Both the position numbers and the translations under genes were made by a program. From Halarcobacter mediterraneus (lineage in GTDB: Bacteria; Campylobacterota; Campylobacteria; Campylobacterales; Arcobacteraceae), in the NCBI RefSeq assembly GCF_004116625.1, contig NZ_NXIE01000001.1:558001-622000 (forward strand): a stretch of 64,000 nt of DNA. Reading direction: 5' to 3'. This document shows positions 41,258 through 53,322 of the stretch, piece by piece. Each line of letters starts with the position of its first letter. The stretch's first letter is position 1. Below the pieces are notes generated by a model, which saw only the letters and a program-made list of their open reading frames with translations, made no database searches and was not told the DNA's origin.

Positions 41258-42391
41258 CTAATAATTGTGTCCATGAGGATCTTCCATTTCCTCTTTTGTA
41301 ATCTTTACCTTGTCCATTTGATACCAAACATAAGTTATATAAGCTATTACGAATGGAACCATTAAAGATACATAAGACATAGTTGTTAAAGTATAATGAC
41401 TTCCTGAACTATTTTGAATAGTTAAAGAACTTTGCAAATCAAAAGTTGAAGGATAATAAGCTGTATTATTAAAACCTACATTTAAAAATAATGCCATTAC
41501 AGTTAAAACAATCCCTACTCCACCTGTTTTAATACAACAAGTCATATTTAAATGAATAGTTGCAAAAACTGCAATAACAACCATTAAAACTCCAACAACA
41601 AACATACCTAAAACAATAGGCATATCTAAAAAGTTTTGAAGATATTTATACTCTTGTATAAAAACAAAAGCATTCTCATCATAAGCAAAACCATCTTTTG
41701 TAAATAAAAGAGATAAAAAAACTAAAAAGAAAAAAAGAAAAATCAACATATCTAGTTTTATACTTTTTATTGCTCTTTCTTTTATGGTTTCATTGTTTAT
41801 ATTATTAATAAAATAAAGTGCTCCAGAAATTCTTACTAAGAAGAATAAAGCAAAGCCTAATGACAAATTAAAAACACTCCCTAAAGCTTCTAACCCTCTA
41901 TATGGAGTTTGCCAATGAGAAAAGTTATTTTCATCAACTAAAAAAGAAGAACCTGAAAAAAATGTAGCTATAGCAACACCTAATAAAATAACTCCTAAAC
42001 TTCCATTTATAAATAAAAAACCTTCATAAACTTTTTGTCCTAAAAAATTATCTGGTTTTTTTCTATATTCATAACTAACTGCTTGAATAATAAAACAAAA
42101 TAAAATTGCCATCCAAACCCAATATGCACCTCCAAAACTTGTAGAATAAAACAGAGGGAAAGCAGCAAATAAAGCTCCACCAAATAAAACTAAAGTGGTA
42201 AACCCTAATTCCCATTTTCTACCAAGAGAATTAATAAGCATAGTTTTTAAAACTTCATCTCCTTTTGATAACTTTCCTATTAAAGTTTGTCCTCCTTGAA
42301 CAAACATAATAAAAGCAAAAAGTCCCCCAAGTAAAGAGATTATTATCCACCAATATTGTTGTAATTGTAATAGTGTTAATTCTTCAAACAT
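41258..42391 (-). CDS. cydB: Cytochrome bd oxidase subunit II
   Basis: A 377-residue membrane protein with about nine helices. The N-terminus LLQLQQYWWIIISLLGGLFAF, FVQGGQTLIG, and the mid-protein loops fit CydB; subunit II has no heme ligands but shapes the quinol oxidase. GGAGGT lies seven bases before the ATG at 42391, one base after the cydA stop. An upstream in-frame start at 42415 inside cydA is rejected. The operon order is DUF4492, cydA, cydB, small membrane peptide, NifX-like gene. Confidence 0.93.
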   Translation of the reverse strand: MFEELTLLQLQQYWWIIISLLGGLFAFIMFVQGGQTLIGKLSKGDEVLKTMLINSLGRKWELGFTTLVLFGGALFAAFPLFYSTSFGGAYWVWMAILFCFIIQAVSYEYRKKPDNFLGQKVYEGFLFINGSLGVILLGVAIATFFSGSSFLVDENNFSHWQTPYRGLEALGSVFNLSLGFALFFLVRISGALYFINNINNETIKERAIKSIKLDMLIFLFFFLVFLSLLFTKDGFAYDENAFVFIQEYKYLQNFLDMPIVLGMFVVGVLMVVIAVFATIHLNMTCCIKTGGVGIVLTVMALFLNVGFNNTAYYPSTFDLQSSLTIQNSSGSHYTLTTMSYVSLMVPFVIAYITYVWYQMDKVKITKEEMEDPHGHNY

Positions 42392-42392
42392 C

Positions 42393-43919
42393 TTAGTGAC
42401 CTCCATTTGGACCAATTTTTATCTGCTTTAACATGATTTTTATCTCTGCAATTAAAAGTGCAGTAAATAAAAAAGCAAATAAGAAAAAGGTAATTTGAAC
42501 ATTTGTACTTGAAATATTTGTAACAGCAACTCCTACAGGCATTAAATCCTGTATAGCCCAAGGCTGACGCCCTACTTCAGCTACAACCCATCCTGCTTCA
42601 CTTGCTATATATCCTAAAGGAATAGAAAAAACTGCACTTTTTAATAAAAGTTTATATTCCATAATCTCTTTTTTCAAAGTAAAATATAATAAAAGAGCAA
42701 AAAGAACTAAAAACCAAGTTCCAAGAGCAACCATTAAGTGAAAAGTATAAAAAGTAATAGCAATAGGAGGAACAATATCTTCAGGTTTTTTAAGATGCCC
42801 ATAACCAAAATATTGCATATTTTCTTCTAAAATACTCTGATATTCATTTGCCTTTAGCATATCATTATTTCTTTTTGCTTCTTTATAGTTTTTTAGTGCT
42901 TCTATTGCAATCTTTCCTTTATCAATTTTGGATTGGGCTGATTCTATATTATATTTTTCATTTCCATAAACCAAATCTTTAAGTCCAGGAACAAAGGCGT
43001 TTATATCATGATATCCCAATAAAGAAAGAACATAAGGTGCTTCAAATTCAAATAAAAAAACTTCTTCTTCATTATCTAATGTCTTTTTAGGATTTAAAGC
43101 TCCAACAGCAACAATTCCTGCTTGTTCTCTTCCTTCATACAAACCTTCCATTGCTGCTAATTTAACTGGTTGCTTAAGTGCAACTTGATGAGCTGATTCA
43201 TCTCCTGTTAAGATAATAAAAATTGAAGTAATTAAACCAAAAGTTGCACCAACAATCATAGATCTTTTTGCAAAAAGAGTATCTCTTTTTTTAAGTAAAT
43301 ACCAAGCAGAAATCCCCACTACAAAAAGTGAAGCAACTATATATCCACTTGCAATAGTATGTAAAAACTTTGAAACTGCAACAGGAGAAAAAAGTACATC
43401 CCAAAAATTATCCATTTCATTTCTTACAGTATCAGGATTAAACTTCATTCCTGTGGGAAACTGCATCCAACCATTTGCTACTAAAATCCAAAGAGCACTA
43501 AGATTAGAACCAATAGCAACTAACCAAGTTGATAAAAGATGAAACCCTCGTGAAACTTTATCCCAACCAAAAAACATTACTGCAAAAAATGTTGATTCCA
43601 TAAAGAAAGCTAAAATACCCTCTACAGCCAATGGTGCTCCAAAAATATCTCCAACAAACCAAGAATAATTTGCCCAATTTGTTCCAAACTCAAACTCCAT
43701 TATAATTCCAGTTGCAACTCCTATAGCAAAATTAATTGCAAATAAAGTCATCCAAAACTTTGTAGTTCTTTTCCAAAAAACATCACCTGTTTTTACATAA
43801 ATTGTTTCCATAAATGCAATTATAAATCCAAGTCCTAAAGTTAAAGGAACAAAAAGCCAGTGATAAATTGCTGTTAAGGCAAATTGAGCCCTGGACCAAT
43901 CAACTAAACTCTCTTCCAT
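42393..43919 (-). CDS. cydA: Cytochrome bd oxidase subunit I
   Basis: A 508-residue heme subunit of the bd-type quinol oxidase in the inner membrane, reducing oxygen to water with quinol. Ligand residues stand where expected: H20 (AIYHWLF), H187 (KFLHTIASG) and M396 (TFHLMVALG) for the hemes, E100 and E108 of the proton path, and K253/E258 (KLAAMEGLYEG) for quinol. The GRQPW motif is VGRQPWAIQDLM. The Q loop contains a charged segment rich in Lys/Asn (KNYKEAKRNNDMLKANEY). The start follows AAGGAG, which overlaps the stop of the DUF4492 gene, so the two are coupled. Such oxidases serve at low oxygen. Confidence 0.96.
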   Translation of the reverse strand: MEESLVDWSRAQFALTAIYHWLFVPLTLGLGFIIAFMETIYVKTGDVFWKRTTKFWMTLFAINFAIGVATGIIMEFEFGTNWANYSWFVGDIFGAPLAVEGILAFFMESTFFAVMFFGWDKVSRGFHLLSTWLVAIGSNLSALWILVANGWMQFPTGMKFNPDTVRNEMDNFWDVLFSPVAVSKFLHTIASGYIVASLFVVGISAWYLLKKRDTLFAKRSMIVGATFGLITSIFIILTGDESAHQVALKQPVKLAAMEGLYEGREQAGIVAVGALNPKKTLDNEEEVFLFEFEAPYVLSLLGYHDINAFVPGLKDLVYGNEKYNIESAQSKIDKGKIAIEALKNYKEAKRNNDMLKANEYQSILEENMQYFGYGHLKKPEDIVPPIAITFYTFHLMVALGTWFLVLFALLLYFTLKKEIMEYKLLLKSAVFSIPLGYIASEAGWVVAEVGRQPWAIQDLMPVGVAVTNISSTNVQITFFLFAFLFTALLIAEIKIMLKQIKIGPNGGH

Positions 43920-43921
43920 TT

Positions 43922-44131
43922 TTACTCCTTTGTTATATTCTTATAAACAAAATCTATTTTTTCCTCTTTTGTTATATATTCAGTTTTAATAGTTTTGTCA
44001 TGAATAAAATATTTTAAAAATATTAAAATCACTGCTAATTTTATGAAAACAATTTTCCATAAAGTTTTTCCCAGTGTCATATTTTTAAAGCCATCAATAT
44101 ACATATAAATAAATTTTTTACATTTGTTCAT
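43922..44131 (-). CDS. DUF4492 small membrane protein upstream of cydA
   Basis: A 69-residue protein with one helix (LWKIVFIKLAVILIFLKYF) and the sequence YIDGFKNMTLGKTLWKIVFIK. This is the DUF4492 pattern that in Campylobacterota and Bacteroidetes usually precedes cytochrome bd genes. Function is unknown; assembly or small-subunit roles are possible. AGGATTATAAG precedes the ATG. Its last codons and stop form the ribosome binding site of cydA. Confidence 0.8.
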   Translation of the reverse strand: MNKCKKFIYMYIDGFKNMTLGKTLWKIVFIKLAVILIFLKYFIHDKTIKTEYITKEEKIDFVYKNITKE

Positions 44132-44180
44132 CTTATAATCCTATTATAATTTAAACTTATGAAAGTAATTATACTCCCAC

Positions 44181-44260
44181 AAAATTAATTTTTAGTTAAT
44201 TTTAAAATAAGATTTACTTATATAAGTAGAATATTATTCAAATTAGTTTTGAATAATATT
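44181..44260. repeat. Three inverted repeats between the cyd operon and a chemoreceptor gene
   Basis: AAAATTAA/TTAATTTT (44181-44203), the palindrome TACTTATATAAGTA (44215-44228) and AATATTATTCAAA/TTTGAATAATATT (44230-44260, 13-bp arms, 5-base loop) lie in a row. The last lies 14 bases after the chemoreceptor stop on the minus strand and may end its transcript. The chemoreceptor is downstream of nothing from cyd, so the others could be regulatory sites or chance in AT-rich DNA. Confidence 0.45.
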
Positions 44261-44273
44261 TTAAGTTTAAAAG

Positions 44274-47228
44274 CTATTGTCTTAGAAGTTTAGTATTTAT
44301 TACAGCAATATCATTTAAAGAACTAAAAATTAAAGCTGTTGCATCTTCAATCTCTTTTGCTGCTTCTTTTAAGTGTTTATTGTTTACTTTTTGAGCATTT
44401 AAGTCTACATAATTTTGAACTTTTAAATGTACATTTTTATGTCTTTCTTTTAAAGTATTCCATTCATTTGTTTTAGTAAAAGCTTCATTTTCTTTTTCTT
44501 GATTTTTCATCCAAGTTCCCAATTCACATAAAGATTCATTTTTCACTTCTATTTGTTTATAAGAGTCAAGTTCTTTAAAATAGTTTCTTTTAAAGTTTAT
44601 ATGGTCATTTTTATATTTTGAGATTTTTTGAATTAATTGAATATCATCTACCATATAATAATACTTATCATTTATTTCTGCTTGGGAAGTTATACCTAAT
44701 AATCTAGTAGATAAAGAGGCTACTTCTTTAGAAAGATTATCAATATTTGTAGAAGTACTTGCATTTTTTTGTGTCATTTCATCTAGCTGAGCAACGGCAT
44801 CATTTATTTGAAGCATTCCTACTTCTTGTTCTTTTATTGCAGTACTTACATTATCAATAATATCTTTTGTTTGAATTATTTTTTCAGATAATTGGGTATA
44901 ACCACTTATCATTTCATTTGCAACATTTTTTCCTTCATTTGATTTTATTGCTGCATCTTCAACTAAATCTTTTATTTCTTTTGCTGCTTCAGCAGATCTA
45001 TTTGCTAAATTTCTAACTTCTTGTGCTACAACTGCAAAACCTTTTCCAGCTTCTCCAGCTGTTGCTGCTTCTACTGCTGCATTTAGTGATAGAATATTTG
45101 TTTGAAATGCTATTTGGTCTATTACTGAGATTGCTTCATTTATTGCTGTTACCTTATCATTTATTTCATCCATGGAATCTGAAGTTTTATTAGCAAGCTT
45201 ATTACCACTATTTGCACTTGAATTTAATTCATCAGCGATGCTTAACATCTTTGTAACATCATTTGAACTTGATTTCATATTGCTTGTGATTTGCTCTACT
45301 GCTGCTGCTGTTTGTTCTAAGTTTGAAGCTTGCTCATTTGCACTATTTGATAAAGATTGTGAAGAACGAGTTAAAATAGAAGTATTTTCTTCTAATTCTT
45401 TTCCTGCATTTGTTATCATCGCAATTAACTGAGAAGTTGCTTGTCCTAAAAGAACAGAACCTGTTGATAAAGTTCCAAAATCCCCATACATACCTATTTT
45501 TTCTTCTTCTTTTAATCTAAAATTATACTTACCGTTTGCATAACTATCTAAAACTTTATTTATATTATCAACTTTTTGTTTTGTATAAGTAATCACTTTA
45601 TTAATAATTTCTTTTAAAGATTCAACCTCTTTTGTTGCACCCACTTGATGAATACGATACTCAAAGAAACCATTTGATACTTTTGTCATAATATCACTTA
45701 TTTCTTCAACAACTTTTTTATCTTGCTCCATTATTTCTTCAATTTTTTTAATTTGTGTATTCATATCTTTTGTCATTAAGGCAAACTCGTCATTGCCTTT
45801 TACTTCAACTGGTTTGATATGTTCTTTTTCTCTAATTACATATAAAAAAAATGAATCTAATTGTGATTTAAAACTCTTTAAAGATTTTACTATCTTTCTT
45901 GTCATTAAAATGCTTATAAAAAATACAAGAGCAATCATAAAAGAGATAAAAGAAATCATCACAACAAAATCTTGGTTTATCTTACTATTCTTAACTTCAA
46001 TATAATTTTTTATTTCATAAGATAAAGTATCACTTAAATTTGAGAAAAAATTAATTCTTCTTGTAGATACTTCAAACCATTTCTTATCATCTGCCCCATA
46101 CATATTACTTGTAAGTTTTTCTAATGCTATAGTTGCTTTTTTATTGTCAATTTGAATTAAAGAGTTAATTTCTAAAATGTTTTTATTAGCATTATGGGCC
46201 TCCATAATATCTAAAGAACTTCCCATATAGTTATCAAAAACTCTTTTTATATCTTTTAAAAGTCTTTTTTCTTCTTTTGAAATATCTTTTATTCTTCTAT
46301 ATTTGTTTACATTTCGTAAGATTCTTGTATGAAACTTTTGAATTGTATTCATATATTTATCATCACCGCTTAATATATAGTCTTTAAAACTATGAACCAA
46401 ACCTCCATATCCAGCATATTTTTGAATATCAGATAAAATACTATCTTTATGACTTTTATTAAAAATTATATTTCTAAATTTTTTTATTTCTTTACAATCT
46501 TTACATTCAAACTGTTTATCCAATAACTTTGCTTGTTCTTCATTTGAAACATTTTTAAAAAGTTGCAAAAAAGTTTCTTGGGAAGAGACAACAGAAGAAA
46601 ATTCAAAATAATCATCATTTGATAGTTGCTGCTTTTCAAAAATCTTTCTTACAATTCTTCTTTCTTGTGAAGCTTTTTCTGTGACATTTGCAATTGAAAT
46701 ATAAGCTTGTAATTTTTTTGATAAAACTCCATCATTGCTATAACTTAATATCTCATCCATAAAAGACAAAATTGTATTTATTGCTTTATCATAATAAGAA
46801 ATTAAATCTTCATCACTAATGGCAATTTCATCTACTTTTTTTCTTATAGAATTTAATTTATTAAGACTTTCTTTTAATTCTTGAATTTTTTCTACAACTT
46901 TGGGGGAATAAGCAGAGATATTAAAAACTTTTGCATATTCATTTAACTGTATTAGTTTTTCATCACTTGCTTGTCGTAAGTTTATAAGCTCATTTTCATA
47001 CTCTTTTCCATAGGTTTCTGTAAACATTAAACTTATTTCTCGTTCTTCTTGAAGTTTACTTAACAAAGCATTTGAATATATAGATAGTTGTAAATACTCC
47101 TTTGTTTTAAACATAGACTCTTTTTGTTCTAATTTATTTAATAAAGTATTTACTGATAAAAAAAGAATTGTAATAATGGGAAGAGCTAAAATCAAAAAGA
47201 TTTTATTTTGTAAAGAAAACTTATTCAT
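44274..47228 (-). CDS. Chemoreceptor with NIT sensor and C-terminal CZB zinc domain
   Basis: A 984-residue chemoreceptor, unusually long. The N-terminal helix is followed by a periplasmic NIT-type domain (about 35-400; [25 protein letters not shown]), a fold linked to nitrate/nitrite sensing, with an odd CxxC (FECKDCKEI). A second helix lies at about 410-435, then HAMP-like linkers, a signalling domain with [20 protein letters not shown], and a C-terminal CZB domain. The four CZB zinc ligands appear as H876 (DHINFK), C901 (SLCELGTW), H930 and H934 (RHKNVH). CZB domains answer zinc or oxidants such as hypochlorite. AAGGT lies nine bases before the ATG. Two sensory inputs in one receptor are notable. 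Confidence 0.9.
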   Translation of the reverse strand: MNKFSLQNKIFLILALPIITILFLSVNTLLNKLEQKESMFKTKEYLQLSIYSNALLSKLQEEREISLMFTETYGKEYENELINLRQASDEKLIQLNEYAKVFNISAYSPKVVEKIQELKESLNKLNSIRKKVDEIAISDEDLISYYDKAINTILSFMDEILSYSNDGVLSKKLQAYISIANVTEKASQERRIVRKIFEKQQLSNDDYFEFSSVVSSQETFLQLFKNVSNEEQAKLLDKQFECKDCKEIKKFRNIIFNKSHKDSILSDIQKYAGYGGLVHSFKDYILSGDDKYMNTIQKFHTRILRNVNKYRRIKDISKEEKRLLKDIKRVFDNYMGSSLDIMEAHNANKNILEINSLIQIDNKKATIALEKLTSNMYGADDKKWFEVSTRRINFFSNLSDTLSYEIKNYIEVKNSKINQDFVVMISFISFMIALVFFISILMTRKIVKSLKSFKSQLDSFFLYVIREKEHIKPVEVKGNDEFALMTKDMNTQIKKIEEIMEQDKKVVEEISDIMTKVSNGFFEYRIHQVGATKEVESLKEIINKVITYTKQKVDNINKVLDSYANGKYNFRLKEEEKIGMYGDFGTLSTGSVLLGQATSQLIAMITNAGKELEENTSILTRSSQSLSNSANEQASNLEQTAAAVEQITSNMKSSSNDVTKMLSIADELNSSANSGNKLANKTSDSMDEINDKVTAINEAISVIDQIAFQTNILSLNAAVEAATAGEAGKGFAVVAQEVRNLANRSAEAAKEIKDLVEDAAIKSNEGKNVANEMISGYTQLSEKIIQTKDIIDNVSTAIKEQEVGMLQINDAVAQLDEMTQKNASTSTNIDNLSKEVASLSTRLLGITSQAEINDKYYYMVDDIQLIQKISKYKNDHINFKRNYFKELDSYKQIEVKNESLCELGTWMKNQEKENEAFTKTNEWNTLKERHKNVHLKVQNYVDLNAQKVNNKHLKEAAKEIEDATALIFSSLNDIAVINTKLLRQ

Positions 47229-47328
47229 TATCTTTGACCTTAAAATTATTTTTTGGTCATCATAATATAGACTTTTGATTACATCGAAGTTACATAAGGC
47301 TTTTTTCTGAAATAAAAAATTATTACTG

Positions 47329-47679
47329 TTACTGTTTTAATCTATCTTTTGCTGATTTTATTTCATATTTATATTTATAAATCATATAATCAACTAAATT
47401 TGTTCCTTTATTTCTTGAAAAGAAAAATAAGATTTCGATTATTCTAATAACTGATTTAAAAAAACCTGCAAAAGGAATTAAATAAGTAATAACACTTTCT
47501 AATCTTTTATTAGGATAGTATTTTTCAAACTCTGTTTTTAATTCACTTAAAACTTCATCTTCTTCCATAAGTTCTTCAGCTGTTTTTTCACTCATTACTT
47601 TAAAAGCTATAGTTAAGTTTACTAAAAACATAAAAACATTTAAATTCCAACCTATAAAAAATATTTCAAAATAAGACAT
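47329..47679 (-). CDS. Small membrane protein of unknown function
   Basis: A 116-residue protein that I do not recognise. It has a helix at about 8-27, an acidic middle ([21 protein letters not shown]), a second hydrophobic segment ([25 protein letters not shown]) and a basic end. GGAG lies eight bases before the ATG. It lies 100 bases upstream of the NIT-CZB receptor on the same strand and might be co-transcribed with it. Confidence 0.65.
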   Translation of the reverse strand: MSYFEIFFIGWNLNVFMFLVNLTIAFKVMSEKTAEELMEEDEVLSELKTEFEKYYPNKRLESVITYLIPFAGFFKSVIRIIEILFFFSRNKGTNLVDYMIYKYKYEIKSAKDRLKQ

Positions 47680-47769
47680 TTTTATTTCTCCATTTAATTA
47701 TTAAATTTAATTCTAGCAAAATAATCATTAAGTTTATTTGCATTTAGTTTTTTTCATATATTCTTTTTG

Positions 47770-47775
47770 TATAAT
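47770..47775 (+). promoter_or_regulatory. Candidate -10 box of the methyltransferase-ligA unit
   Basis: TATAAT in TTTTTGTATAATACA, 21 bases before the ATG at 47796. Confidence 0.45.
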
Positions 47776-47795
47776 ACATTTTTTAAAGGAACTCC

Positions 47796-48494
47796 ATGAA
47801 ATTATTAGAAACAAATATTACTCAAACTATTGAAGAAATCTACTTAGTAGAAACTTTTAATCTAAATAATAAAACTATTTTAGAACTTGGTTGTGGAAAT
47901 GCTACTATGACAAAAAAAATCGCTTCAAATGGTTTTGATAGAAAAATTATTGCCTGTGAAGTAGATGAAATACAACATAAAAAAAATTTAGAAGAAAAAA
48001 TTGAAAATATAGAATTTATCTTAACAGGAGCAGAAAATTTACCCTTAGAAGATGAATCAATAGATTTTATCTTAATGTTTAAATCTTTTCATCATATTCC
48101 AAAAGAGTATATGAAAAAAGCACTTGATGAAATAAAAAGAGTTTTAAAACCAAATGCTCTTGCTTATATTAGTGAACCTCTTTATCAAGGTCATCAAAAT
48201 GAACTTGTTTCTATTTTTCATGATGAAAAAGAAGTAAGAATTCAAGCTTTTGAAGCTATAAAAAATGCTGTTGAAAAAGAAGAGTTTAAACTTTTTCAAG
48301 AAATATTTTTTCAAACAGAAGTTTCCTATGAAAATTTTGAAGACTTTGAAAAAAAACAAATGAATCTTAGTTATAACGATAATCAAATAACAGAAGAATT
48401 AAAAAATAAAGTAAAAAAAAGATATGAAAGTTTTGGAGGAGGAAAACAAACCTTCTTAAAACCATTTAGAGTTGATATATTACAAAAGGTATAA
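47796..48494 (+). CDS. Class I SAM-dependent methyltransferase
   Basis: A 232-residue Rossmann methyltransferase. ILELGCGNATMTKKIA is motif I, ACEVD the acidic ribose-binding end of strand 2, GAENLPLEDESIDFILMFKSFHHI motif II/III, and EIKRVLKPNALAYISEPLY the post-motif region of the UbiE/methyltransferase-11 group. The substrate is unknown. AAAGGAACTCC precedes the ATG. It lies six bases before ligA and is probably transcribed with it. Confidence 0.88.
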   Translation: MKLLETNITQTIEEIYLVETFNLNNKTILELGCGNATMTKKIASNGFDRKIIACEVDEIQHKKNLEEKIENIEFILTGAENLPLEDESIDFILMFKSFHHIPKEYMKKALDEIKRVLKPNALAYISEPLYQGHQNELVSIFHDEKEVRIQAFEAIKNAVEKEEFKLFQEIFFQTEVSYENFEDFEKKQMNLSYNDNQITEELKNKVKKRYESFGGGKQTFLKPFRVDILQKV

Positions 48495-50992
<2,498 letters not shown>

Positions 50993-51184
50993 AATACATC
51001 CTTTTCTCAATTTTTATTATAACTAGACATAGTATTAAAATAGTATTATAAGTTTTTATTAGGTTTATATTGTTACTTTTTACTATAATTAATAAAGATA
51101 AGAAAAAAAAATAGCAAATCTATCTATATTTTTTTCTTTTATTTCATATAATAAATTTAATAAAATACCAAGAGGTTATATAAA

Positions 51185-51655
51185 ATGGGTAAAAATGATA
51201 AATCACTAACAATGACAATGCTAATGACACCAGACAAAGCAAACTTTACGGGAAATACAGTTCATGGTGGAGAAATATTAAAAATGCTTGACCATGTAGC
51301 TTATGCCTGTGCTGCTAGATATTGTGGAACTTATGTAGTTACCTTGTCTGTTGATATGGTTTTATTCAAAGACCCTATTAAAATAGGTTCTTTAGTAACT
51401 TTCCATGCTTCTGTAAACTATACAGGTAGAACTTCAATGGAAATTGGAATAAAAGTTATATCAGAAGATTTTAAAGACCATACTTTAAAAAATACAAATG
51501 TATGTTACTTTACTATGGTTGCAGTAAATGAAGATGTTAAACCAGTTCCTGTTCCTAAACTAGAACCTATAACGGAAGATGAAAAAAGAAGATATAACGA
51601 CGCTATAAAAAGAAGAGAAAGAAGGATGTCTTCTAAACATTCAAAACATCACTAA
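51185..51655 (+). CDS. Acyl-CoA thioesterase (hotdog fold, YciA/ACOT type)
   Basis: A 156-residue thioesterase with FTGNTVHGGEILKMLDHVAYACAARY, where the HGG-x6-D pattern marks the hotdog active site, and YVVTLSVDMVLFKDPIKIGSLV and VNYTGRTSMEIGIKV. It hydrolyses acyl-CoA esters to keep CoA free. The basic tail (RRERRMSSKHSKHH) is unusual. AGAGGTTATATAAA precedes the ATG. It is monocistronic and ends in a shared terminator. Confidence 0.9.
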   Translation: MGKNDKSLTMTMLMTPDKANFTGNTVHGGEILKMLDHVAYACAARYCGTYVVTLSVDMVLFKDPIKIGSLVTFHASVNYTGRTSMEIGIKVISEDFKDHTLKNTNVCYFTMVAVNEDVKPVPVPKLEPITEDEKRRYNDAIKRRERRMSSKHSKHH

Positions 51656-51660
51656 TTAAA

Positions 51661-51684
51661 AAAAGAGTCTTTTAAGACTCTTTT
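51661..51684. terminator. Bidirectional terminator
   Basis: AAAAGAGTC and GACTCTTTT form a perfect 9-bp stem with a TTTTAA loop. A-run and T-run flanks suit both directions. The stop of the YbiT-like gene lies in it. Confidence 0.8.
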
Positions 51685-53261
51685 GATTCGATATATTCTT
51701 CGTAAGTTCCTTTAAAATCTACGATAGAACCATCATCTTGAATTTCAATAATTCTATTTGCATAAGCATCAAGTAGTTCCCTATCATGAGATACACAAAT
51801 TACAGACCCTGGATATTCTAAAAGTCCTTCTCCAAGTGCAATAATTGCTTCAAGGTCTAAGTGGTTTGTTGGTTCATCTAGTACCATAAAGTTTGGTTGC
51901 TCTAACATGATTTTAGATAACCACATTCTATGTTTTTCTCCCCCTGAACAAGATTCCACTTTTTTCTCTTGCTCTTGACCATTAAATAACATTCTTCCAA
52001 GGCAGTTTCTAATTTCATTGATATCTGCATCTCTATCAAAACTTCTTAACCAATCATATAATGTCATATCACCTTTAATAATATCAGTTGCATTTTGAGG
52101 AAAGTATCCATTTTGAATAGTAGCACCCCAATGAACTTCTCCTGAATCAGGTTTAACATTTCCAACTAATATTTCACATAAAGTTGTTTTTCCAATACCA
52201 TTTGGACCAATCAGTGCTATTTTATCACCTTTTTCAACTGAAAAAGAGATATCATTTAATACTTGCTCATCATATGATTTAGAGATATTTTTTACAGTTA
52301 ATAACTCTTTTCCTACTTCTCTTTTTTGTCTAAAAATAATTGAAGGGTCTCTTCTACTTGAGATTTCAATTTTTCCCATATCTAATTTATCTAATTGTTT
52401 TTGTCTAGAAGTAGCTTGTTTTGCTTTTGAAGCATTTGCTGAGAATCTTGCAATAAATTTTTCAAGTTCTTCTTTCTCTTTTTGCTTTTTACTCATATCT
52501 GCTTGAGCTTGTTTTGCTAATACAGTTGAGGCAATATACCAATCATCATATGTTCCTGTAAATTCTCTTATTTGTTTATAGTCAACATCTAAAATATGAG
52601 TACATACTGCATTTAAGAAGTGTCTATCGTGAGAGATAACAACCATTGTACCATCATGGTGTTGTAGTTGATTTTCTAACCATCCAATTGTTTCAATATC
52701 TAAGTTATTCGTAGGCTCATCTAAGAATAATACATCTGGTTTTGGGTATAAAACTTGTGCTAAAAGAATCTTGAATTTATCTCCACCAGTTAATGATGAC
52801 ATTAAATCAGTATGTTGTGATGCAGGAAAACCTAAATCTTCCAAAATCTTTGTAATTTTTACATCATACTCATAAGTTGGATCTTCTTCTACACAAACGA
52901 TTTCTAACTCGGCAAGTCTATTATTTACTTCATCAGTAAACTCTGGACTCATATATAACTCTTCTTTTTCTTTTATTGCATTATATAATCTTTTATTACC
53001 TAATAAAACTGTATCAAATAATGTATACTCTTCATAAGCAAATTGGTTTTGACTTAATGTTCCAACTTTTTTACCATTTTGAATTTGAACTTCACCTTCA
53101 GTAGCATCATCTTCACCTGAAAGTATTTTAAGAAAAGTTGATTTACCAGCACCATTAGCACCAATAAGACCATATCTCTTCCCTGTATCTAATTTTAAAT
53201 TTATATCTTGAAATAACACTCTTGGTCCGAATGCTTTTTTAAGATTTACAACTTGAACCAT
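51672..53261 (-). CDS. ABC-F ATPase, YbiT-like
   Basis: A 529-residue double-cassette ABC-F protein with the length and layout of YbiT. The first cassette has GLIGANGAGKSTFLKIL, LTGGDKFKILLAQ and VLFLDEPTNNLDIETIGW. The second has ALIGPNGIGKTTLCEIL, CSGGEKHRMWLSK (the Leu of LSGGE is Cys) and MVLDEPTNHLDLEAI. The linker RFSANASKAKQATSRQKQLDKL is characteristic of this group. Members act on the ribosome. AAGGT lies about seven bases before the ATG. It is a different subtype from the ABC-F gene at 1002-2837. Confidence 0.9.
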   Translation of the reverse strand: MVQVVNLKKAFGPRVLFQDINLKLDTGKRYGLIGANGAGKSTFLKILSGEDDATEGEVQIQNGKKVGTLSQNQFAYEEYTLFDTVLLGNKRLYNAIKEKEELYMSPEFTDEVNNRLAELEIVCVEEDPTYEYDVKITKILEDLGFPASQHTDLMSSLTGGDKFKILLAQVLYPKPDVLFLDEPTNNLDIETIGWLENQLQHHDGTMVVISHDRHFLNAVCTHILDVDYKQIREFTGTYDDWYIASTVLAKQAQADMSKKQKEKEELEKFIARFSANASKAKQATSRQKQLDKLDMGKIEISSRRDPSIIFRQKREVGKELLTVKNISKSYDEQVLNDISFSVEKGDKIALIGPNGIGKTTLCEILVGNVKPDSGEVHWGATIQNGYFPQNATDIIKGDMTLYDWLRSFDRDADINEIRNCLGRMLFNGQEQEKKVESCSGGEKHRMWLSKIMLEQPNFMVLDEPTNHLDLEAIIALGEGLLEYPGSVICVSHDRELLDAYANRIIEIQDDGSIVDFKGTYEEYIESKES

Positions 53262-53322
53262 AAAACTAACCTTTTTTTACTTGATTTTGGGCGATTATAT
53301 CTAAACTTCAATATAATATCAA

